Source: Devosia sp. (GTDB taxonomy: Bacteria; Pseudomonadota; Alphaproteobacteria; Rhizobiales; Devosiaceae). Taken from it: DNA of 11,115 nt. A program made the translations under genes and the position numbers. Under the pieces are notes generated by a model. That model had not been told where the DNA came from. It worked only from the letters and a program-made list of their open reading frames with translations, and searched no databases. Below, piece by piece: positions 5,849-11,115 of this stretch. The stretch is from NCBI GenBank assembly GCA_028290685.1, contig JAQGJI010000048.1, forward strand, positions 1 through 11,115, written 5' to 3'. How positions within the stretch are numbered: the first letter of the stretch is position 1; each line of letters starts with the position of its first letter.

Positions 5849-6441
5849 TTGCTTGGCTTTCTGGCTTGCACCGCCGCGACCAGTGCCGCAACCATCGCCT
5901 TGGTGCGCTTGATCGGCATGCCGGTATCGAACACATAGGTGGCGCGTGCCTTCTTTTCGGCCTGCGGCAGCTGGCGGGCAAGAATGGTATCGAGCTTTTC
6001 CACGGTCATCGCCGGGCGGCTCAGCGCGCGTTGGCGCTGGATGGTTTCATCGACCCAGCTTACCGCGATGGCATCGAATCCGTAATCGTGGCCGCTTTCA
6101 AACAGCAACGGCACTTCCACCACTGCCAGCGCCGCGCCGTCCGCCTCGGCCGTGTCCAGGAAGGTCTTGATCCTGGCCCTGACCAGGGGGTGCACAACCG
6201 CCTCGAGCCGCTGGAACCCGGCCGGATCAGCGGCCAGCCGTTGCGAGAGCGCCGCCTTGTCGATCACGCCGTTTTTTGCAACGCCCGCAAACAGTGCCTC
6301 AACCGGCGCCACGGCCTCACCGGCATAAAGCTCGGCCACCGCCTCGTCGGCCGAAAACACCGGCACGCCAAGCTCGGCGAACGCCTTGAGCAGCGTGGAC
6401 TTGCCCGTTGCAATCGAGCCGGTCAGACCGATCCGCCACAT
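5845..6441 (-). CDS. coaE: Dephospho-CoA kinase
   Basis: A 198-residue enzyme that phosphorylates the 3'-OH of the ribose of dephospho-CoA, the last step of coenzyme A synthesis. The P-loop GLTGSIATGKST is at residues 5-16, VFSADEAVAELY follows, then VVHPLVRARI and VEVPLLFESG, and a lid region around RQRALSRP with a late ARQLPQAEKKARA block, all typical of CoaE. The start is debatable: ATG 6441 gives the usual short lead MWRIGLTGS, while TTG 6447 (two residues longer) overlaps the aroE stop in the same 4-base manner as the other joints of this operon. I list the ATG. Confidence 0.95.
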   Translation of the reverse strand: MWRIGLTGSIATGKSTLLKAFAELGVPVFSADEAVAELYAGEAVAPVEALFAGVAKNGVIDKAALSQRLAADPAGFQRLEAVVHPLVRARIKTFLDTAEADGAALAVVEVPLLFESGHDYGFDAIAVSWVDETIQRQRALSRPAMTVEKLDTILARQLPQAEKKARATYVFDTGMPIKRTKAMVAALVAAVQARKPSK

Positions 6442-6443
6442 GC

Positions 6444-7274
6444 TCAATGTCCCAGCGTTGCCTCGATTGTCGCCCGCAGGCCGGCATGAACCGTGGGCCG
6501 TACCCCGAACCAGGCGTGAAAACCCGGCACGGCCTGGTGCAGCAACATGCCCAGGCCATCAACTGTGCGCAGGCCCAGCGCCTGCGCGTCCGCGAGCAGC
6601 GGGGTCTGCAACGGCACATAGACGATATCGGTGACCAGCGCAGAGGGCGCCAGCAAGGCCAGATCGAAGCCCTCGAACCGGCTCCCATGCATGCCCACCG
6701 AGCTGGTGTTGACCACCAGACCTGCAAGCGGGGCGATCTGGTTGAAGGCCTCCAGCCCCGCCACGCTGATCGGTCCGGGCAGCTCGGCGGCCAGCTTCTC
6801 GGCGGTCTCGCGCGTGCGGTTCAGCAGCACGATCGAGCCGACGTTCCGGCTTTGCAGCGCCACCAGGATCGCCCGGGCCGCCCCACCGGCGCCCACAACG
6901 ATTGCCGTCTGCAAGCCATCGGACCAGCCGGGGGCCCCGGCATCGAGATTGCCCAGGAACCCCAGGTAATCGGTGTTGGTGCCATGCACCTTGCCGTTGT
7001 CCACCACCAGCGTATTGACCGCGCCGATGCTGCTGGCGAGTGGATCCACGCTGTCGCACAGGGCAAACACCGCCTGCTTGTGCGGAATGGTGACATTGCC
7101 CCCGGCAAATTCTCCGCTCCGCAGGCGCTCGAAAAATCGCGGCAGCTCGGCTGGCGTGACCGCGATCGCCTCATAGCTGGCGTCGAGCCCATGCTCGGCG
7201 ATCCAGCTCCCGTGGATCAGGGGGGAACGCGAATGGCTGATCGGATCGCCGATAACAAAGGCTTTGATGGTCAC
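6444..7274 (-). CDS. aroE: Shikimate dehydrogenase (NADP+)
   Basis: A 276-residue AroE, catalysing NADPH-dependent reduction of 3-dehydroshikimate to shikimate in aromatic amino acid synthesis. The shikimate-binding SHSRSPLIHG is at residues 13-22, GGNVTIPHK holds the catalytic Lys66, and GTNTDYLGF holds the partner Asp102. The Rossmann turn VVGAGGAARA spans 126-135 and NRT at 152-154 is the usual NADP-selecting loop. The C-terminal block ends with VDGLGMLLHQAVPGFHAWFG. The start is GTG 7274, overlapping the maf stop (GTGA). The length is normal for the family. Confidence 0.96.
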   Translation of the reverse strand: MTIKAFVIGDPISHSRSPLIHGSWIAEHGLDASYEAIAVTPAELPRFFERLRSGEFAGGNVTIPHKQAVFALCDSVDPLASSIGAVNTLVVDNGKVHGTNTDYLGFLGNLDAGAPGWSDGLQTAIVVGAGGAARAILVALQSRNVGSIVLLNRTRETAEKLAAELPGPISVAGLEAFNQIAPLAGLVVNTSSVGMHGSRFEGFDLALLAPSALVTDIVYVPLQTPLLADAQALGLRTVDGLGMLLHQAVPGFHAWFGVRPTVHAGLRATIEATLGH

Positions 7275-7864
7275 TGCAGGGTCTCGGGGGCAAATTCGCG
7301 CAGGGCGGCCAGAAGCGGCAGCAGGGGCAGCCCCAGAATGGTGAAATAGTCACCGCTGACGGTCTTGAACAGCCGGATCGAGGGACCTTCCAGGCGGTAC
7401 CCGCCCACCGAGGCGAGCACTGCCTCCCCCTCCCGCGCCAGCACGTCGTCGCGTTCGGCGTCGGTAAAATCGCGCATCGTCAGCTCGGCCGTCTGCACAT
7501 CCGACCACAGCAGGCGATTGCCCTGCATCAGCGCGACACCGGCATGAAGCCGATGGGTCTTGCCCTTGAGATGATCGAGCTGCGCCACGGCGCCCGCGCG
7601 ATCCAGCGGCTTGTGCAAAAGCTCGGTGCCCAGGCTCAGGGTCTGGTCGGCGCCGATCACGAGCGCGGCTTGATGGTGCATGGCGACGGCCGCCGCCTTG
7701 CGCTGGGCCAGCAGCAGCGCCACGTCCCGCCCGTCCCCGCCAGCCTCGATGGCACTGCGTTCAAGCAAGCGTTCATCGATGTCCGCCGTCTGGGTCGAAA
7801 ACCGCAATCCGGCCTGCTGCAGCAAGGCTTTTCGGGTCTGGCTCTGGGATGCAAGGATCAACAT
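7271..7864 (-). CDS. maf: Maf-family nucleotide pyrophosphatase (septum formation inhibitor-like)
   Basis: A 197-residue Maf/YceF-type protein. Family marks are LILASQSQTRKALL at the N-terminus (usual LASxSPRRxxLL; here Gln-Thr replaces Pro-Arg), GADQTLSL with the catalytic-base region at Asp73, ASVGGYRLEG at 151-160 and GDYFTILGLPLLPLL at 171-185. Maf proteins hydrolyse non-canonical or modified nucleoside triphosphates to monophosphates as a housecleaning activity; overproduction of the B. subtilis protein blocks septation. The exact substrate cannot be read here. ATG 7864 is the first gene left of the predicted origin, with no strong Shine-Dalgarno and with a DnaA box only 10 bases upstream. 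Confidence 0.92.
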   Translation of the reverse strand: MLILASQSQTRKALLQQAGLRFSTQTADIDERLLERSAIEAGGDGRDVALLLAQRKAAAVAMHHQAALVIGADQTLSLGTELLHKPLDRAGAVAQLDHLKGKTHRLHAGVALMQGNRLLWSDVQTAELTMRDFTDAERDDVLAREGEAVLASVGGYRLEGPSIRLFKTVSGDYFTILGLPLLPLLAALREFAPETLQ

Positions 7865-7873
7865 GGGAAGATG

Positions 7874-7882
7874 TTTTCCACA
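7874..7882 (+). promoter_or_regulatory. DnaA box (TTTTCCACA)
   Basis: Full match to the degenerate DnaA box TT(A/T)TNCACA. It lies in the maf leader, so DnaA bound here could also affect maf operon transcription. Confidence 0.65.
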
Positions 7883-7958
7883 CTGTCATCCCCAGCTCAA
7901 GCCCAAGCTGTGGTAATGACTCATGACTTTTGCGTTTTGGCCGAGTTGTTCGACTTGG

Positions 7959-7973
7959 TTAGCAAACCATTAA
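7959..7973. promoter_or_regulatory. CtrA-type site 1 in oriC
   Basis: TTAG, 7 bases, TTAA: 7 of 8 conserved positions of TTAA-N7-TTAA. CtrA in this class binds such sites and represses origin firing. Confidence 0.6.
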
Positions 7974-8004
7974 CAGCTGGAGTCTGGTGCCACCGCCGCA
8001 GGGC

Positions 8005-8025
8005 TATGGATAACTGTGTGGGTAA
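8005..8025 (-). promoter_or_regulatory. Pair of tandem DnaA boxes
   Basis: Two minus-strand 9-mers, TTATCCATA (8013-8005) and TTACCCACA (8025-8017), each one base from TTATCCACA, in the same orientation with start points 12 bases apart. Close same-strand spacing fits cooperative DnaA loading. Confidence 0.6.
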
Positions 8026-8057
8026 CGCGTTGCTGCGGCGGGGGCGGCAGCATAGGG

Positions 8058-8066
8058 TTTTGCACA
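8058..8066 (+). promoter_or_regulatory. DnaA box (TTTTGCACA)
   Basis: Full match to TT(A/T)TNCACA, located just right of a G-rich stretch (8034-8050). Confidence 0.6.
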
Positions 8067-8101
8067 TGCCAAAGAGAATCGTTGACTCGGCAGGCGCCCC
8101 A

Positions 8102-8116
8102 TTAATGGTTCGTTAA
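8102..8116. promoter_or_regulatory. CtrA-type site 2 in oriC (perfect)
   Basis: TTAATGGTTCGTTAA is an exact TTAA-N7-TTAA, extended to TTAACCAT on the right. By base composition an 8/8 match is very unlikely by chance in a region this short. Confidence 0.8.
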
Positions 8117-8158
8117 CCATTGTGGCCAAGCTTCGTGCGGACCTGATTCACAGCCCCG

Positions 8159-8173
8159 TTTATCCTTGGTTAA
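8159..8173. promoter_or_regulatory. CtrA-type site 3 in oriC, overlapping a partial DnaA box
   Basis: TTTA, 7 bases, TTAA (7/8 positions), again continuing as TTAACCAT. The left half overlaps TTATCC (8160-8165), the first six bases of a DnaA box, so CtrA and DnaA could compete here as described for Caulobacter. Confidence 0.6.
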
Positions 8174-8226
8174 CCATAGCCCTGCGCGCATCTGCCGCCA
8201 CGCAGGCAATTGTGGAGAGCGCTGAA

Positions 8227-8254
8227 TTGGCACAAAACACCGCTATGATAATAC
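8227..8254 (+). promoter_or_regulatory. Weak candidate promoter of hemE
   Basis: TTGGCA (8227-8232), 16 bases, TAATAC (8249-8254), inside the AT-rich stretch of the predicted origin. This is the best arrangement I could find but only a partial match. Confidence 0.3.
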
Positions 8255-8303
8255 AAATACTAAGCAAGAAAGACTCTTTTGGGTTTTGGAAGGCAAGCAA
8301 GCT

Positions 8304-9329
8304 TTGACCCACAAGCCACTGCTCGCCGCGGTGCTCGGCCAAAAACAGCCCCGGCCACCGATCTGGATCATGCGCCAGGCGGGCCGCTATCTGCCCGAGT
8401 ACCGCGCCATAAGGGCCAGAACCAAGAACTTCCTTGAGCTGTGCTACACGCCCGAGCTTGCAACCGAAGTCACGCTGCAGCCGCTGCGCCGGTTCGATCT
8501 GGATGCTGCGATCCTGTTTTCCGATATCCTGGTTGTGCCCGATGCCTTGGGCCAGCCGGTGCGCTTCGAGCAGGGTGAAGGCCCGGTGCTGGAGCCGGTA
8601 ACGCCCCAGACCATCGCCTCGTTGAAACCGGAACGGGTGCTGGAGCATCTGGCGCCCGTGCTGGAGACGGTGCGCCGGCTGCGGGCCGCCATGCCTGCCC
8701 AAAAGACCCTGATCGGCTTTTGTGGCTCTCCCTGGACGGTGGCGACCTATATGATCGGGGGTCGCGGCTCGAGCGACCAGGCCGCCGCGCGCCTGTTTGC
8801 CTTGCGCTATCCCCAGGCCTTTGCGGCACTGATCGACATTCTGGTGGCGGCCAGCATCGAGTATCTGGTGGCCCAGCTGGAGGCGGGCGCCGATGTGGTG
8901 CAGCTGTTTGAAAGCTGGGCCCTCAATCTGGACGATGCCGCGTTCGAAGAGCGGGTCATTGCTCCCAACAGAAGAATTGTTGAGGGCGTGCGGGCCCGGG
9001 TGCCCAATGCCCCCATCATCGGCTTTCCGCGCGGCGCGGCAGGCAACCTTGCCCAATATGCAGCGCGCACCGGCGTCAACGCGCTGGGCCTTGATTACGC
9101 AACCCCGCTCGATTTTGCCGCCAGGCACCTGCCGGCAGACCTGCCGGTGCAGGGCAATCTCGATCCCCTGCGCCTTGTTGCCGGGGGGCCGCAGCTGGAC
9201 GAGCGGGTCGAGCAGATCATCGCCGCCTTTGCCGGCCGGCCGCACATCTTCAATCTGGGCCACGGCATCGTGCCTGAAACCCCGATCGAGCATGTGGCGC
9301 GTCTGGTGGATCGCCTCAAAAACCGCTAA
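8304..9329 (+). CDS. hemE: Uroporphyrinogen decarboxylase
   Basis: A 341-residue HemE that removes four carboxyl groups from uroporphyrinogen III to give coproporphyrinogen III in haem synthesis. Signature 1 PPIWIMRQAGRYLPEYR is at about residues 18-34; the catalytic Asp is in LFSDILVVPDALG (Asp74); signature 2 IGFCGSPWTVATYM follows; then VQLFESWA, and FNLGHGIVPETP near the C-terminus. No ATG is available at the N-terminus. TTG 8304 is chosen because GGAAGG (8288-8293) sits ten bases upstream and the protein then starts MTHKPLL as expected. TTG 8286 would add six residues and lacks a ribosome binding site. A rare start codon may keep translation low. hemJ follows after 26 bases, forming a haem operon next to oriC. 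Confidence 0.96.
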   Translation: MTHKPLLAAVLGQKQPRPPIWIMRQAGRYLPEYRAIRARTKNFLELCYTPELATEVTLQPLRRFDLDAAILFSDILVVPDALGQPVRFEQGEGPVLEPVTPQTIASLKPERVLEHLAPVLETVRRLRAAMPAQKTLIGFCGSPWTVATYMIGGRGSSDQAAARLFALRYPQAFAALIDILVAASIEYLVAQLEAGADVVQLFESWALNLDDAAFEERVIAPNRRIVEGVRARVPNAPIIGFPRGAAGNLAQYAARTGVNALGLDYATPLDFAARHLPADLPVQGNLDPLRLVAGGPQLDERVEQIIAAFAGRPHIFNLGHGIVPETPIEHVARLVDRLKNR

Positions 9330-9355
9330 TGCGCTGACGGGCTGGAGTTGTTGCT

Positions 9356-9778
9356 ATGGAATGGGTCAAGGCCCTGCATGTGATCGCGGTCATCGCCTGG
9401 ATGGCCGGCATGTTGTATCTGCCGCGGCTGTTTGTTTACCACGCCGTTGCGGCGCCGGGTTCGGAGCAGTCGGAAACCTTCAAGGTCATGGAGCGCCGGC
9501 TGCTGCGCGCCATCATGACCCCGGCCATGATCGCCACTTACCTGTTCGGCTTCTGGCTGGTGGTGGGTGGCTGGGCCGATCCGGGCGCTGGCTGGCTGCA
9601 CCTGAAGCTGGCCCTGGTGCTGGGGCTGACCGCTTGCCATGGCCTTCTGGCCAGATACACCCGGCTGTTTGCCGCCGACAAAAACCCCAGGTCGCAAAAA
9701 TTCTTCCGCATCATCAACGAAGTGCCCACTGTGCTGATGATCGCCATTGTTATTCTGGTGGTCGTCAAGCCGTTCTGA
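9356..9778 (+). CDS. hemJ: Protoporphyrinogen oxidase HemJ
   Basis: A 140-residue integral membrane protein of the HemJ (UPF0093) family, which oxidises protoporphyrinogen IX to protoporphyrin IX and replaces HemG/HemY in many alphaproteobacteria. Hydrophobic segments lie at about residues 6-28, 53-72, 81-98 and 122-137. Conserved residues known to matter in the family are present: His8 in KALHVIAVIAWMAGMLYLPRL and a Lys at 84 in WLHLKLAL. YHAVA and FKVMERRLLRAIMTPAM are typical. The start is ATG 9356, preceded by GGAG in CTGGAG. It is the second gene of the hemE-hemJ pair; the parS-like site begins seven bases past its stop. Confidence 0.94.
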   Translation: MEWVKALHVIAVIAWMAGMLYLPRLFVYHAVAAPGSEQSETFKVMERRLLRAIMTPAMIATYLFGFWLVVGGWADPGAGWLHLKLALVLGLTACHGLLARYTRLFAADKNPRSQKFFRIINEVPTVLMIAIVILVVVKPF

Positions 9779-9785
9779 GCAGCGC

Positions 9786-9801
9786 TGTTTCACGTGAATC
9801 T
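9786..9801. other. parS: parS-like site (ParB centromere element)
   Basis: TGTTTCACGTGAATCT matches 14 of 16 positions of the conserved parS consensus TGTTTCACGTGAAACA, with an intact TTTCACGTGAA core. It is intergenic (hemJ-rho), about 1.5 kb from the predicted oriC, where parS sites normally cluster. ParB bound here would organise and segregate the origin region. Confidence 0.8.
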
Positions 9802-9824
9802 GCCGGGTTTGGGTGTGATTTCGT

Positions 9825-9853
9825 CTTGAAATCTCTCCAATGACCGGCTACAT
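9825..9853 (+). promoter_or_regulatory. Promoter of rho
   Basis: CTTGAA (9825-9830), 17 bases, CTACAT (9848-9853): 5/6 and 5/6 of CTTGAC-N17-CTATAT. It is the best promoter match I noticed in the window. The transcript would start near 9860, with a leader of about 105 bases that is C-rich and G-poor in part, which could allow Rho to act on its own mRNA. Confidence 0.65.
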
Positions 9854-9964
9854 GGCCTTTAACGCACCCGAAACTCCAAGCGGACTTCCCAAGTCGCTGC
9901 GCGGTGCCTGCCCCTCCCCAATAGACTTGCCTTTCCACATTTCCCTCAAGGGTTTGTCCGCTAC

Positions 9965-11115
<1,151 letters not shown>

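Larger units (their letters stand above)
7865..8303. other. oriC: Predicted chromosomal replication origin (oriC), maf-hemE intergenic region
   Basis: A gene-free stretch of about 440 bases between divergent maf and hemE, the site of the origin in Caulobacter and relatives (next to hemE). DnaA-box-like 9-mers: TTTTCCACA (7874-7882, +), TTATCCATA (8013-8005, -), TTACCCACA (8025-8017, -) and TTTTGCACA (8058-8066, +); weaker ones are TGATTCACA (8144-8152, +), TTGGCCACA (8129-8121, -) and CTCTCCACA (8219-8211, -). Three CtrA-type sites and six GANTC sites are listed separately. A stretch at 8244-8270 is 21/27 A+T and may be the unwinding element. No coding frame in it is credible. The call rests on synteny plus motif density; function is inferred. 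Confidence 0.85.

Noticed and set aside
6408..7349. Plus-strand open frame opposite aroE (about 313 codons)
   Set aside because: Shadow frame; AroE on the minus strand has all catalytic motifs.
7909..7917. TGTGGTAAT as a further DnaA box
   Set aside because: Its reverse complement differs from TTATCCACA at three positions, too weak to list.
7544..8116. Plus-strand open frame across the maf start into the origin
   Set aside because: Antisense to maf, no domain, and it runs through the DnaA and CtrA motifs.
8122..8307. 61-codon plus-strand frame inside the predicted oriC
   Set aside because: No ribosome binding site, no recognisable content, and it spans the regulatory motifs and AT-rich stretch; it ends within the hemE start.
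8160..9293. Long minus-strand open frame opposite hemE (about 377 codons)
   Set aside because: It is a mirror frame caused by GC-rich codon bias. Its translation has no recognisable domain, while the plus strand encodes a complete HemE.

Overview
The window looks like a piece of an alphaproteobacterial chromosome, most probably Hyphomicrobiales. A Devosia-like lineage is my guess from protein style, not something I can prove here. The DNA is GC-rich (roughly 63% by eye). The gene content is housekeeping: SecB, DnaQ, CoaE, AroE, Maf, HemE, HemJ and Rho, in the order known around the replication origin of this class. I see no phage, transposon, CRISPR array or tRNA.

Layout from left to right. 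(1) 1-503: 5' part of comM (YifB-type AAA+ ATPase) on the minus strand, cut by the window edge. (2) 682-1521: a GH25 lysozyme-like lipoprotein, divergent from comM, with a candidate CtrA site in front. (3) 1605-1869: two very small convergent genes, a 40-residue lysine-rich protein (+) and a 35-residue signal-peptide-like protein (-), each with a promoter and ribosome binding site, separated by a hairpin. (4) 1980-3677: minus-strand cluster timA (Tim44-like), smr and an XRE regulator. (5) 3836-4880: fxsA and secB on the plus strand. (6) 4907-5037: an imperfect palindromic element between the convergent secB and dnaQ genes. (7) 5132-7864: minus-strand operon maf-aroE-coaE-dnaQ with 4-base overlaps and several non-ATG starts. 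(8) 7865-8303: a gene-free region that I interpret as the chromosomal origin, oriC. (9) 8304 to the end: hemE, hemJ and rho on the plus strand, rho cut by the right edge.

The main discovery is region 8 together with a site at 9786-9801. Between maf and hemE lie several DnaA-box-like 9-mers, three CtrA-type sites (one perfect TTAA-N7-TTAA), six GANTC (CcrM) sites and an AT-rich stretch. This matches the known CtrA/DnaA/CcrM-controlled hemE-side origin of alphaproteobacteria. About 1.6 kb away, just after hemJ, is a 14/16 match to the ParB-binding parS consensus. The window therefore appears to hold both the replication origin and a centromere element. maf-aroE-coaE-dnaQ and hemE-hemJ-rho are transcribed away from the origin on either side, co-directional with the predicted forks.

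Several start codons and promoters could be set from the sequence. Promoters of the CTTGAC-N17-CTATAT type are visible before rho, fxsA, the 40-residue gene and comM. All functional assignments are from recognised family motifs; no database search was run.
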